Notes: generated by a model not told the origin, from the sequence alone. A DNA stretch of 64,000 bases from Globodera rostochiensis (GCA_018350325.1 JAEVLN010000047.1:62001-126000), one strand, 5' to 3'; shown: positions 48,201 to 62,801, numbered from the stretch's first letter. Numbers and translations are program-made.

Positions 48201-51200
48201 CTTACGGATGCGTTTATGTTTTTCATAATTATAAATTACTTATTTAGTGTAATTGGCTCCTTTGCTAATCAAATATGTAAAGGAAATCAGTAATTATATT
48301 ATTATTCAATTATTATTCTCGTTAAATATTATAATTGAAATTTTGCCTCCTGAACGAATGACACTGCATCATCCTCGTGCTGCATCTTTTTGTTACGTTT
48401 AACATGAAAAATTTAGACTTTGATAATTTTTTAATTAGATAACAGCTTTTATTTTTTATAGAATATTTAAATATTCATACTTCACATTTTTATTGGTATT
48501 CAAAATTATAAAATGTATTCAGATTATTATTTTTTTTAACTTGAAGAATTGGTTTTTTAAATAGCAAAGATTTAAATTAAATTTTAATTTTCAATAACCA
48601 TTCAAATAATGATAACAATAGCTGACTTAGTTGAGATTAAAAGCATGGATATCATTTAGTTGCGTTTTTGAAACTTATAAAAGTAGCCACCAAATCCATT
48701 CATGCCTCAACCAACTAATCGTTTTTTTATTTGCCTATCTTTAAAAAATTGAATACATTCTCCAACGGGTTTTCTATTCTCAACAATTGTAAATTGATTT
48801 GCATTTATTTAAAAATTGTGTGTTTTAATAACGCATCATATTCTGTAATCGCTTGCTTAGTTTTTCCTTGGCAGTAAATAATTCAAATCCAAACAAAAAA
48901 ACGCTTTTAAAATATTGTATTATTTAATTTTTTTAATCTTAATTTTAAAATAGTTTATTTATTAAATCTAAATAGCAGGTGTTCTTGTTTTTTTATAGCA
49001 TTATTAGATAGTTTGGAAGACAAGAACAAAGTTTTTAAATTTTTTATTAATTACGCCTTTAAACAGCACTTTGATTAAAATGTTTACATAGTTGCTATAT
49101 TTGATGATGCTTTTATTGATTTTTTCAAAGAAATATGTTTTTTATTTTTTTGCAAAATTACACATTATATTTATTCTATTGCCCCCTATTCCTCGCACGA
49201 TGGATAACTAATGAACAAATGGCGCCAGGTGCTAGCACGCTGCTCAAGTTCGATATTGTATACTAAAATGTTTGGAAGGTTAGCATCCGCCTAACAATGC
49301 CTAAACGAAAACGAAAATACTTACTCTCATCAAACTCCGCCGATGCGAATATTTGTTGCATAAGTTAACATATTTTCCGCGTCCCATCTCCTATTTTTTA
49401 TTTTACCTTGTAGTTGTACTTTTAAAGAAAAAATTAATTGGAATTGAGTATGCTTAAATATTGTGTATTACCATTATACGATTTTTTAATAATGATTACG
49501 AATTTTTATTAATTTAACAAATCATTATTACAAACTTGTTATTTTGCCCAAACTAATAACCCTGATAAGTATAGTGTATTTAATGATATTTTAAAGATTG
49601 TTTATAATAATAACTATTACCTATCGGTTTATTATAAAACTCATTTTTTTTTATAATCATTCTTTACGGCGATAATAAACACAGCAGAAATGCCCGAAAA
49701 GTTGACGGTGAGAGTCCGCGTCATCGAGAACTCCAAGTTCTATTATTTTAGTTTGATATATATTTATGTTTAATATGAAAAAATACAAATCGGAGTTTTT
49801 TCGATTTTCTTTGCTACAAAGTGTTAGTTAGAATATGATTTTTATCTCAAATGTTTTCTTTTCAACATTGGTGTTTTTACAATAAATGCAAATTTTTTCC
49901 AATTTAATTTTAATAAATTCTAACATTATCCGACTTATGTAGTAAATGTATTAAATTTATTTATTGTTAATAATTAAATAGGTAGCTTTTACCCCCTTTG
50001 CAATCGCCTTAGCACTATTGTAATCTGCTGGTGATTTTTAAGTAATTTATAAGTTAAGTGAAATATATCAATTGATTTAAATAAATTATTTATTTCTCAA
50101 ATTTTTGATAATTATTTTTTCATTACAACTAGGCTTACATTATATAATGAAAAAGACCATTACTACAAAAAAACAATAAAAATAATTGTTGATTGGATAC
50201 CTAGTAAAATAAACCGAAGATTTTAAATCATGCTAATAAAATAATTTCGTTATTATTGATACCAAACTTTGTATTAATTTTCTATCATTTATCGAAATAA
50301 ACTAACAATTTAACAGTTTCAATATATTTTGAATTAAATATACTGAACGAACAAATAGTGGCATCGAATGAAAATGTTAAAATATTTTATAAATAAAGGA
50401 AAATTGGAAAAATATAAAATTATAGATTTAATTTGTCATTTAATCTAATTTAATTATGCGGCTTAAAATAAACAAGGCAATCATTTAAAATTGTCAGCTC
50501 TTTGCCACACAGAAAGTTGAGAAAGACGTCGCAGCTAGCGCGAAAGCGTCAATAAAATACAGCTAAAATTCAAAATAACATTAAAAATTTTAAAACCTAG
50601 CAAATATATAAAAAAAATTTGTCAACAAATCAATAAAATTAATTAATTTTACAAATTTAATTTTTTGCTTACAAATCTGTATCATTTAATTTGGTTTAAA
50701 TTTTGATAGAAAAAAATTCCTAATTTATTTTATTCTATATTTGATCTAATTTTTACTTTCCATTAAGTTTTTTAATTTTTTTTAACTTTTATATTTATTC
50801 ATCATTTATAATTTAAAATGCAGGTTATATTTATTTATTTAAAAAAAAAATGAAGAGTTTGTATTTAAATATAATGCAACAAAAATTGTTTTACTTTTTA
50901 TTGTTTGCCTTCATTTTCCTTGATTGAATAAATTTTATAATTTTTGCGCACCTTTTTAAGTGCGCGAAGGCGTTTATATTTTAAATAAAATTTATTGAAT
51001 TGAAGAATTTTTTGTTTCAACTGTTTGATAATGTTTTGTAGATTAATTTTAAAATCATATGTTTAGTATCAATTCGTTCTTATAATGTCTTAGTTGTGAA
51101 TGAAGTTTTTATTCACTCTTCCAAGCTGAATTTAAGTTGATTTGTTTTGACTTAGATTTTCATAAAAATGAGATTTGTTTGTTTAGCCTCCCATCGTGAT

Positions 51201-51439
51201 GCTGAAACGTCGTACATCCGAAGCTTTAATATTCTGACTTTTGTCGTTTATTGGGTACTGCTTTTTCGCTGTTTATTCTTTAGGGTTTTTAATGAATTAT
51301 ATATAAATTTTATTTATTTTATTTTCAATTTGACCATTAAAAGCAGTTTCTCATTAAGTCATCGTTATTTAGTGAGCGTATCTTATTTATAATTAGGGAA
51401 AGACTAAAAGTTTAAATGTTTGGCTTGCATCTTTGACTA

Positions 51440-51668
51440 GCGATGCCGGCGGTGATTCTGGGACCTCAACGCCTTAATTTTTTGAAAAATGTGTTTTTTG
51501 ATCTATTTTTTAAATATAATTAAAATCTAGTTATAACTGTAATAGAGGCATTTTCTAATTCAATGGGAAAACTTCTTATTTTATGTTTTGTGTTATTATT
51601 TTTAAGCGAAAAAATTTCATTTTAATACATACTCATTTTATGTTTATTTGAGTAATTATATTTTTATT
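51440..51668 (+). repeat. Dispersed repeat B, copy 2
   Basis: Inverted partner of 43590-43832, with roughly 80 percent identity by eye and small indels. Just upstream, ggcttgcatctttgac (51423) resembles ggctcgcatctttgac near 55772. Confidence 0.75.
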
Positions 51669-53039
51669 TTGATAAGTTATTAACATTTAATATTTAATAC
51701 TTATGATGTGCATGATTACTTTTAGCTTTTTGTGCCTTTTTTATATCAGCTAACTATTTCTATCCCTTTCAGCCATAGATTTCCATTCAAAATATTTTAA
51801 GAAATTTTTTTCAGTTCTTATAAAATAATTAACATAAAAACTTTAATCAAAAAAGTTGCTGGATTAAAATAACGATTGAGTTAAAAAGATAAGGTAAATT
51901 TTAAGACTACATATTTTGGAAATAAGACATAAAATAAAATAATTAAATTGTAAATTAAATAAGTTAAATGAAAACAAATAAAATATTTATTATGAAATGT
52001 GCAACACCCGACCACCAATCCGCAAATTTTGGGAAAGCTCGACAAGAGAAGACGAAATTGGTCTTATTAGAAATAATAAATTAAATTGCTAATATTAAAA
52101 GATTATAAATAAATTTTGATAAATTTAATCTAAACATTAACATTTCTAAATAAATCAGCCCATTTTTTCATATTCAGAAAAAACAAATAAAACTTCACAA
52201 ATCATCTTTTAAAATAATAATAAACATCAGCGTTTTTGAACTATCAAATTAATTTTTAAAAATATTAAAACAGTTAATCTTTTAAATTTTTTTTTAAATT
52301 GTTATTAACAATATTTTAAAGGGATTTAGCACTAAAATAATTGTAAACAAAATATAACAGTGGGTGACAAATGCAATGAAAAGGCCGACTCAATATACGC
52401 AACGACCAAGACATTCACGCGGGCAGTGCGCAATGAGGCAAAGCGATTCTACGGGTTTTAGCTAAATTACAAAAATTTATTGAAAATTAAACTCGATTTC
52501 TTTCGACTTATTTATATTAAAGATGGCCATGAAGCAAGGGAGGTTTTATAATTCAAGCGCATTTGAATTTTCTTAAGTAAAAATAATTTTTGTATTTGGT
52601 TTTAATCAAATATAGAAAAATCGATTGTTTAGTAAAAATGGGTTTTAAATATAATAAATATATACTCAAAAAGTTATAAACATTTTATAACCCATAATCA
52701 ATCATTGCTTTTTATTTAAATGTTTTTTACCAAAAAGCCCAAAATTCAAAATATCCGATCGGAAAGTGAGTAATATGGTAAATCGAAGAAGTAAAATGAA
52801 TTACAAAGTTTGAAGTGTCATTTATTTAAAATAAATCAAAATTTAGTGCAAAACAAAAACGATTTGACAAAGTGTCGTACGCTGCCGATGAGGCCAAAGT
52901 GAAAGATATTTACAAAGCCCAAAAGTTGCATATAAAAATAGAAAAAATAAAAACAATAGAAATAAGTTTATAAACAAAATTAAAATATTTTATAAACTTT
53001 CTAAGATTTATTATTAATATAATGGTTGACTATCTAGTA

Positions 53040-53255
53040 GAGACCCGGACTGGATCTGGATCCAGACCTGGATTTTTCTGGATCCAGATCCAGAAATCCA
53101 GGTATTCTCCACGAACCTGGATTTTTTCTGGATTATTAATCCAGAAAATCCAGATCCAGGTCATTTCCAAAATCCTGATCCAGATCCAGGGGGCTCAGAC
53201 CTGGATCCAGATCCAGATCCAGAATCCAGGTAATTGGACCTGGATTTTCCGTTAT
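53040..53255. repeat. GGATCCAGATCCAG self-complementary minisatellite
   Basis: About 215 bases of interleaved CTGGATCCAGA/CCAGATCCAGG words, many of them palindromic. It lies inside a 123-codon frame (53022-53393) that I regard as a by-product of the repeat. Confidence 0.75.
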
Positions 53256-53265
53256 GTATTGGAAT

Positions 53266-53353
53266 TAAGACAGTCGACTCCTCATCTGAGGTGTTGGGGT
53301 AGTGGTGAGCGGTGCAGGTCGATACTGTTTTGTTGTGGTTCGAACACCGACTG
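53266..53353 (+). other. tRNA-like sequence (possible SINE head)
   Basis: A box-like ggtagtggtgagc and, about 40 bases later, the B box-like ggttcgaacacc are bracketed by acagtcg and cgactgt. The T-arm does not pair properly, so this is not a functional tRNA. It may be a tRNA-derived promoter of an old SINE. Confidence 0.25.
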
Positions 53354-53399
53354 TGTAATTGATTTATTATGCCTTTTCGGTGAGTATCTATAGTCGAGT

Positions 53400-56300
53400 A
53401 AGCAATTTCTAAAAAAACTTTTTAGTGTATCCAATTTTTTAAGAATATTTTTGGGCAGCATTTACAAACAACTTTTTGGAATTTTCATTTGTTTGGTTGG
53501 ACGAAATCAATGTCTATAAATTTGTCAAATGGTGAGGTGGGACCTTTTTTGTTTTATAAGGTTGGTAATTAATGGACTAAAAGATTCTTGTTAAATTCAA
53601 AAAAGTTTCCTGGACTCCTTCCATTCCTAAAAATCTTGAAAAAATTAGATATTTTTTATCCTTTAGAAATTCAATAAAACGCAAAAAATTTATATTCCAT
53701 AATTTTTACCTAAATTATATTCAATAATTAATGAGATTTATATTTCTTATTTCTACATGTTACAAAAGACTCACTCGCTTTATTACAAATTTATTAAAGT
53801 TAAAAATTATTATTAAATAAATATTGTTAAAAAATTTCTTTTCAAATTGTAAACAGAATACAACTAAACATTTTATTTCCACGTTTGTATCAATTTTTAG
53901 AAATATATAAATTAACCATTACTGAACCCCCTTTTGAATAATTTTTTTTATGGTTGCGCGGCGTTTTGCTGAGAAGGCAAAATAAGCAGCTAATTTTGCG
54001 GAGGTGGCACGTTTAATGATGATACAACTCCATAACAAAACAAAGATGAGTCAAATGTTAATTTTCTAGATAAAACTTATATTAACTTAAACAAATATAT
54101 AATAAAAAAATTATTTAATTATATAGTAAAAACTTAAGGCCTAGAGAATATAACAAAATCACACATATAAGTACCAAAATATGGCAGCATGCGCCTCGCT
54201 ATAAAATTATTTTTAAACAATAATTAATCTTTTTACAGTTAATCAAATTTTTTGCGTTGCTCATTTTGTTTAAATGGATTAATCAATCCAATACATTTGA
54301 CTTGACCAAGTATTTTGTTATTAACAAAAAGAAAAACTAGTTCTTAAAATGCGTTAAGAAAATGATTATTTATTTTAATTTATTAAGTAAATAATGCATA
54401 AAACAATTATCTGAACTGACGTTTTTTCAAAATAAAAAAGGTTGAGCTTAATGATTTAACTTAATTTTGATCCATTTGGCTTTTGAGATCGCGTTAAAAC
54501 TCAAAACTACCCTTTAATTTATTTTACAAACTAATGTTTTTCTTAAAAATATTTATATTTTAGTCTACAATTTCGGTGGTTAGAGCCATTTTATGTTTAC
54601 GCAAAATTTTGTTTACCACTTTTATATTAAATAATATAATTGATATGTTGCGATAGGTTCGGCATGCAGCGTGGACATACATGCTTATGTAATAAAAATC
54701 ATTATTGCGACTGAAATTTAAGAGAAATTACTGAGCAATAATTGGTTTAAAGTTAACTTTTTAAAAATACAATCCAGTAAAACTATATAGAATGAATGAC
54801 TTATTGTGCGTAAAACTAAAGCAAAATGTCGTTTCAACAAATTATTCAAAATAAATTTACCAGAAATAAAAGAAAATAAAAAAAAATTTATATTATTTTT
54901 TTTCTTCAAATAAAAATTGTTACTATCAACTAAAATAAAAAGTTGCAGTTTATGTCTTGTAACCTTATATAATAAATACAAATATAAGGAAAAATAATAA
55001 AACTTACAAAAAAACTATTGAATACACCTTGCAGGACTCTGCATCAACAAAAGCAATAATAAGAATATAAAAACTACACTATGTTGATTCATTAGATTTT
55101 TTCGCGTTTACATTTTACGCACGCGGAGTGTGATACAGCGCATGGCCCCTTGCTTACAATTGCATCGGCTTCATAGTAAGCTCCCAGCCAAATTAAATAA
55201 CTGAATTGAGTTTACACTCCACCATTTAACGTGAAAACAAATATTATGATTTACAACCAGGTAATTTTAATCGAAAACCAGTGTTTATTAAATAGTAAAC
55301 ACATTAAAAAAATTAAATAAAGCAAAATCTAGAATCCTATAGATTAACTACCAATGAATAATAGGGCTTGCAAAGTCCACATAAGGCAGAACGCTGCCAC
55401 ATTCGAAACCAACTGCGGGCTGAATTCCAAGGAGTAGAAGTTGATGTGTCGCACATTATAAGAAAATCATTAAATAAAAAATTAAAGAATGAAAAAGATT
55501 GTTTCTTTCAAATTAACAATTAAGACAAACCAATATCTATTAATAAAATATTAAGTTTATAACAACCAATTGTTAAAACAAATCAATATTACAATAAAAT
55601 AATTTAATCAGATTTATTTGAGATTATCAGAAAAATAACAAAGAAATAAATTAAACTTTATTAAACCAAATACTAATAATATTCAAAAAAAGAATAATCC
55701 CTTTGATCCGATCCATTTGAGGTGATAATCCTTTTTATCTCCCAATGGACAGCGATTGACAAATGTCGTAGGGCTCGCATCTTTGACCATTTTTTAGAAA
55801 AAGTATATTAATATTTTTTTATAAAGATTTCTAATGCGCATACAAGTTTTATGCAATTGCCATGTTGCCGTCATTTATTATCTATAAAACCCCAAAATTT
55901 TAACATTTGATTCAAAAAGTAAAACTGTAATATTCAATTGCCAAATAATAATGCATTAATAAAAATGTACTCAGAATGGTTTTAATTTTATTATAACATA
56001 ACATTTTTATTAAAACGTACTGTTAACCTTTGCCTTGAACACACGTTCACAGGACGTACGACACACAGTCATGATAATGAACAAAAAAAAATTGTATAAC
56101 ACAATTTTGCATAAATTTGGCAAACCAATAATAATGTTAAGAAATAGTTACGCTAAAGTTATAAAAAATAAACTTAAATGGAAAAAAATTATTAGTTTTA
56201 TAATCAGCGAGTTGTATCAAGATTTATCGTCAACAATACATATAAATAATGAATGCTCATTCTAAATTTAATGCTTATCATTGCGTGAACGCATCAATCA

Positions 56301-56514
56301 ATTGCCTAATTTATTTTATTATTTTGCGTTAATAAAGTCTAAATACATATGAAAATTTATTCAATTTTAAACAGAAATTCAATTAAAACCTTATAAATAA
56401 CGAGGTTTATTTAAATATTGACATAAAACAAATGCAAGAAAAAATATGGCAGATTCACGCGATTTAAATATTTTTTAATGGAAAATGAAATTTCTTAGTA
56501 ATACTGCCCAATGG
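53400..56514. other. AT-rich noncoding DNA
   Basis: No supportable gene. The longest frame, 87 codons on the minus strand at 54718-54981, is AT-rich and without a recognisable domain. Confidence 0.45.
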
Positions 56515-56580
56515 TGCTAGGTCGTTTCCTAAATTCCGCCACTATGGGCGTTTCCAAAATCCGCCAGGGCGTTTCCTAAA
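56515..56580 (+). repeat. GCGTTTCCTAAATCCGCCA tandem repeat
   Basis: Three imperfect units of 19-25 bases lie at the left edge of the foldback unit at 56577-56996. The third unit runs into its left arm. Confidence 0.65.
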
Positions 56581-56996
56581 TCCGCCACATATATTTTATG
56601 AAGTAATTTTAGACGTTTAAAAGAAAACAAAGCACTAAATCAAAGTTTAAAAAAGTTAGTTTTTGGCAATTTTACATTATAACTTTTTTAAAACTTCTCA
56701 AACCACTTCAACTTTGCTGTAATGCTTTCTCTATTCATAAAGAGCTTTCCATTGGTATAAGTATTAAGTGATTATTGCGGTTTGTAAAAGTATAAGCTAA
56801 AATTGCTAAAAATCGGGCTTTTTCGTGGTTTTTTGACCTAACTTTTTAAAACTTTGATTTAGTGCTCAGTTTTCTTTTACAAACAGTTTCTATTCATATA
56901 GTGCATTCCAAAGGTATATGGATTAACTGATTTAGAACGGTATGAATAAAGTTAGAATGTCTAGAGCTACTTCATAAAATATATGTGGCGGATTTA
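56577..56996. mobile_element. Foldback/MITE-like unit with complex internal repeats
   Basis: Terminal arms 56577-56614 and 56959-56996 are inverted and match at 35 of 38 positions (taaatccgccacatatattt...). A second inverted pair, 56619-56648 and about 56848-56878, shares a 30-base segment around caaagcactaaatcaaag. In addition a direct repeat (tttct(c)tattcata...tttcca...ggtata) occurs at about 56726 and 56886. No coding capacity is evident. A target duplication is not obvious because the left edge is a tandem repeat. Confidence 0.6.
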
Positions 56997-59900
56997 AGGG
57001 AACTAATTTACTTTTTGCGATTGGACACGTCTCAAAAAAGTATGGCCAAAAAACTAGCAGAAAATGAATCTTTAAAGGTTCATTTTGAGGTATTTTTATT
57101 TTTTATTTCCAAATTGTTTCCAAGCCCGTCGAATAGAAACGCGAATTGAATCGGGCGGCGATCGATGTGCACGTAAGGTCAGAGCCAAAAAATGTTAGTA
57201 ACATACTTATGAAACGTATATTCAAGTGTAAAATAAATAAAAAAATAAATAATCGAAAATTTAAAAAAAAACCTAACAGCAAATATTATGTGAACTTTTA
57301 ACACTTGTGAATGCAACATTCTCAATTTTTTCATTATTTTTTATAACTTTTGCAATTTATTATTTTATTTTAAAGAATGTTTAGCATTAGCAACTTGGTT
57401 AAATTGTAACCGAATCATTTTCATCTTTTCTTGGATTGCAGTTCATCTAGTTGGCGGAAATAGATTTTGCCCGAATAGACCAATGCTGGTTCGACTGATA
57501 AAGTACTTGTGTTTTGTTGTTGTCTGTTAATTAATTATTCATATTATTTTAACATTCATAAACTATTATTTATTGTATTAATTTCACACCATTTTAATTG
57601 AAACGTCAAAAAAATTAAGCAAATTTTGCATTTTGCTTTAATTGATTTATTAATATTTTTCAAGAACTCGATTTATAAGAAGATTTTAAAATATATTAAA
57701 TATAATTGTTCATATAATGTCAAAGATGTATTTTGAATAGCTAGTATTACTTATTGATTTCTTTATTATAAAGTTTATTTGCAAATTATTTGATTAACAT
57801 TTAACTGATTTATACAATTAATTTGTTAAAATTAAATTTTCGCAGGTTTAAGTGTCTGAACGTTTCCTCACATTTTATGGGTAAATTTTTGATTAATTAG
57901 CGGAAAATTTGTAATATAATGAGCAGCCAAGACCAAAAAGATCTAATAAAACCATTTATTTTTAAATTTGGATGATATATTAATCTTCCACTTAATAAAT
58001 AAATAGTGAAATAAATTAAATAAAACATTTTTCCAACTCAAATCGCGCTGCCTGGACTCTCTCTTTTTAGTACATAATTTAACGCATAGAAAATAACCGC
58101 CTTTTAAATCTTCTGTGATAATTTTATAACCGAACACTTTGATTATTTACTTTCAAGGTTTTGTTTTCAATTTAAGTTTATTTTATTTTTGAACTTACTA
58201 GAATAATCACTTAACTGAAAGTTACTTTTTTAAATTCTGTTCTAATGAACATAGCCTAAGATTTATATTGTAAATTAACATATCTAAATTTTGTAAAAAT
58301 TTCCAATCTAATGTTGTTTTTTTATTTAATGTCTTTTCCTCAATAACTTTTATCAAAGAATTTTTTTATTATAATTCTGCTAATACAATCAGCAGTTTAT
58401 CTTGTTTTCTTAAGTTAAAACTTTATTTAGTTAATGAATATAAAGATTGGAAATGACTTCTCATTTAATTACCAAGTTTTTATCGATTTTAATGAAACAC
58501 TATCTCAATTACATCTTTTTAATTGTTAAGGTTCCAAGTTCTTTTCATTGGTTGAGAAGAACCTTTTTATTATCAATTAAAAATTTTATTATTTTTTATC
58601 ACTGGTTTGTTTATTCGGGTAAAAAATATTTCATTTATTAAATTATTTATAGATTTATAAATTCAAGAAAAATAATTACTTTTAATATAAATCAAATTGC
58701 AACTTCTCCACATGAGTAAAATAATATAATATAACAAATAATAATTTTAAACATTTTAATTATTATGGGTTGAATAACATTGACATTAATTATAAATTTA
58801 CTTGCCTTACCAATTATCTAGGCATAGCTTGGAATCTATCTTGATACGAGCATTTTGACGACAAGAAGATTACATTATAGGCTTCGAAAAAAAGTCTACA
58901 ATACTAATTGCGCAGCACGAGGATTTCTATAGTTTAAAATAATTGCGAATTTATCAACTAATAAAAAATAAAAGAAATAATAATATAAAAAAAGTCTTTA
59001 GTTTATTTAAAAACGTTCACATTAAAAACTAAATTTAATTCATTTAAAATTTAAACAAAATTAAAATTTAAAATACAAGGGGAGAAGTGCACGTCTTCTG
59101 GTTCATTAGTTGCTGCGCAGAAGAGGCTTCAGCTTATTCGAAATGCCTGAAGTCATCGGCAGCGCCTTAACTATCTTCTTGGGCGTGCAAACCAAGCAGG
59201 ACAAAAAGAATTTATCCAATATTTAACAGAGTTAAGAAAATAACAATAAATTTTACAAAAATAAAATCGAAATGTTTTTGAAACAATAGGTTAATAGATT
59301 ATCGTAACTTCGAATTTTATAATTCTCAAGACAAATAATTGTATTATAAAATAAAAATATTTATTTTAAAAAATACCATTAAACATTCGATAAAATTCAG
59401 GAACTGTTTTTAATATAAATGACTAATAATGGGCAACTTATTTTCATTAATTTTGAAAAATTCTTCAGTATTAAAAGCGCAATTTGATCATTTGTAAAAA
59501 ATAAAAACATGAAAAACGACTTATGCCATGTACTCAAAACTCCAAATGATTGTGGTTTTGCAGGAGCTCTTATTTAAATCCAGTGCCATCATTCAGTAAA
59601 TTTCAAAAACGATAAAACGGCATGAATTGTAATTTTATGTCAGCGAATAATAGAATTTCTTAATTTTAAATTGAATTCATTTGAATTTTTACTCACAAAC
59701 ACCGCGCGCAATAAAGTCTAATATTTAATTTTATAAAATGTTTTAAATTAAAAAAAACTCTTAAGAATTCAAAAATAAAATAGCAAAATTATTTTAATAC
59801 GCAGTATATTAAAGTAACAAAAATAATTTATAAATCAAGAAATGAGAAAAAATTTCATTCTTATATCAATTAGTCTAAAATCGTATTTATCGCGGACTCA

Positions 59901-62801
59901 TAAAAATTAAGTATTTATAACTTCATTCTCACAAATCAGTCGAACATGCAATGCCATTCAGCTCAAATTTATGAACTTTAACAAAACATAAATGTTGGAA
60001 AGCACCAAAAAAATTAAGATTAGAGAATGGTTAAACATAAAATCAAAACAGAATCTCACCCAAATTTTACAATTAACGTAAAAAATTATAGTTAAATTTT
60101 TCCATATATTATAAAGATAGAATTTTCAATTAAAATAAAAATTAATATAAATAAAAAAGTTATTTTCATTAAAAATTTATTAAAAATAAAATAAATTTAA
60201 AAAATATTTAAACTGCTAATGTTAGATAAACGGAAAATTAAATTGCTTATTCAAATACCAGAAACAGAATATGAATGATGTTTAAAAAAGTTAACTAATA
60301 TATTTCTAATGAAAATTAAAACAACTAAAAAATGTTAAAATTAAATTTCTGCCAATACAAATGTAACAAAAAGAATATATTTACATCATTGCCAGCACGG
60401 GTCAGCTTCGGGGGGGGGGGGCGTGATTACTACAGTGGAGAAAGTGCGCAAATTGCTTATTGATTTATTTAAGAAAAATGAGATGCGCTTTATTTTAAGC
60501 TTGTTTATCTCAATTTTCTAATACTTTTGATTCAAATTTTAGTTTATCATCATTTTTTTATATTATTTAAATTATTAAAGTTTTTAGTTTTATTATGCAA
60601 TTGAATATCATTTGTGAATTAATTGATTTTTAACATATAAAAATTGTTTTAAATTTGTATATTTTATTATGCATAAAACAAATATATGATTAATTTTGAA
60701 AGATGAAGTAACGCTATAACCAAAAACCCCTAAAAAAATATGTTTATATTTGGTCCTTATAAATACGCCTGAAGTGTTTTTTCGGGATTTTTATTAGAAT
60801 GTTTTTCCGCTCTGCGACAAATTGCGCTTTCAAGATATTTTTACTATATAGCATTGGATCATAATAACTTTCTTAATTTTATTAAAATATACTTTAATTT
60901 ACAGTTTAAAAATTTAAAGAAAAAATACTATTTATTTTACTTTTTTAAAAAAAAATCTTTCGTCTTGAGAAGGTACATTTTAATATTTTATAACTAAAAG
61001 TTTGCTTATATTTAAATGCTCCGTAAAAATAATATATTTTTTAATAGTGAGCAATATTATTCAAGGCAATGGCTCGCAGTTTTTTATTGCCTGTTGGTTT
61101 CAAAAAACAAAATTGCATTCAAAATGAAAAATAATATTTGTTAAATTTTAGAGATTATTATTCTATAAATTCCTTTATAAATATTTTAGTAAATTTACTA
61201 TATTAATTTTTTTGGTTAAATTTTAGAATTTTATTAGATTATTAAATTTTAATAATAATATTTCCATTTAATACGTTATTTTAATAATTGTTTAAAAAGC
61301 AGATTTTTTTAATCTTCTGTTTTGTATGGGGGACGCATATTAATTAACTAACTTTATTATGAACTTCTTTGATGATGAAAAAAATGGACAGTTTTGCTTA
61401 AATGCAAAATATATAATATCAGAGTTACAATTTATAACTAATTATTCACATCCGCGACGGTAGCGGTGTCGTTATAGAGGATGAATATTTATTAGCTTAA
61501 TTTTGTATTTTGTTATAATTATTATTACAATAATTCAAAATCTAATTCTTCTATTAACTCTTTCTTTATATGCTGATTTGTAATTTTATTATTTTAGCAA
61601 ATTTTTTTATATTAAAGATAACATATAGATTATTTGAATGCGAATGTAGTAATATTTTTATGTTATGCCTAAGTTATTTGTTCAAATTTTTTTTAGAAAA
61701 TCTTTTTGGTCTTTTATAATTATGAAAATTTTATTTTCATGTTGTTAGATAAAAATGTATAAATTAATATTAAGAGGTACAATTATCTAATTAATATTGT
61801 TTAGGGTATTTAATTATGTTAAAACTTTTATTTAATTCGCATTTAAGTTGTTGATTCTTTTATAAACATCAATCCAATTGAAAATTGATGAACAAATTGC
61901 GCCAGGACACAGGTTTCATTGGTTGTTTAGCATGGTAATTGAAGCAATTCCATATGCGCCAGAATTGGCGCAGGTCTTATTGATTTTTGCTTGCTAAATG
62001 GGAATTTTTTTTTGGAATAAATTCACTTTTTCAAAAATTTTTTCACAAGATTATTTTTTGTTGCATTAAAATTTATATTTTGATTTTATTTTTACAAATA
62101 TTTAGAGTTATTACTAAAATATTTTTATAAATGTTTTCGAAAATCTATTTGATTATTTATAGGCAATACTTTTTGCTTATTGTAGTTTTTTAATCCGGTT
62201 CCCGTCATCTACGAATTATTTGTTTAAGGTAGACTGGGCGTAGTTTTTATTTTTTGCATCCAGTATCTGTTTCAATTATTTGTTTTTGTTAATTGTTTAG
62301 AATATTGATCTTCATTTCATTTTTTGATCCATTTACGCCTTAACTTTAACTAACTTTTCGCAAAAAAAAAAACAACTTACTCGCGCCACGCTCCATTCCA
62401 CTGGCTGAATCTATTTACCACTCTTCTTCAGTAATCTCTCTTTTATTTAAAATTATATTATTGGCAATTTCTGTATTTATTAAATTTTCTTTAGTCTCAA
62501 TGCCGAACGGCAATTATTTTTGTTTAGTTATATCTTTTTTAAAATTTAAATAGTACTAACTTTTTGAGTTCATTCCCATAAAAATATAATTTTAATTTAA
62601 TAATTTTTTTTTGGTAATTTGCACATTTCTGGATGTCATATCTTTGAAACTAATCCGCATAATAATATTGTAACTCAATTAATATTACAAGTTGAGCTGT
62701 AAGATCCCAGTATACCAGTTAAATTTTAGTTTAAAAATTTCATATTTTTATTTGCCTCACTAAAAACCCATTTTACAAATTCGGTAACAGAAGATGCCTG
62801 C

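Larger units (their letters stand above)
41716..53021. other. AT-rich noncoding DNA
   Basis: No supportable gene. Both copies of dispersed repeat B are here. GC-richer islands include 42490-42640, 44030-44350, 46160-46240, 49190-49250, 49690-49735, 50510-50560, 52010-52060 and 52380-52460. Confidence 0.45.

Noticed and set aside
53022..53393. 123-codon frame, the longest outside the Polinton-like element
   Set aside because: It translates the GGATCCAG minisatellite (Gln/Ile/Gly/Ser repeats) plus flanking sequence. It is a by-product of the repeat.
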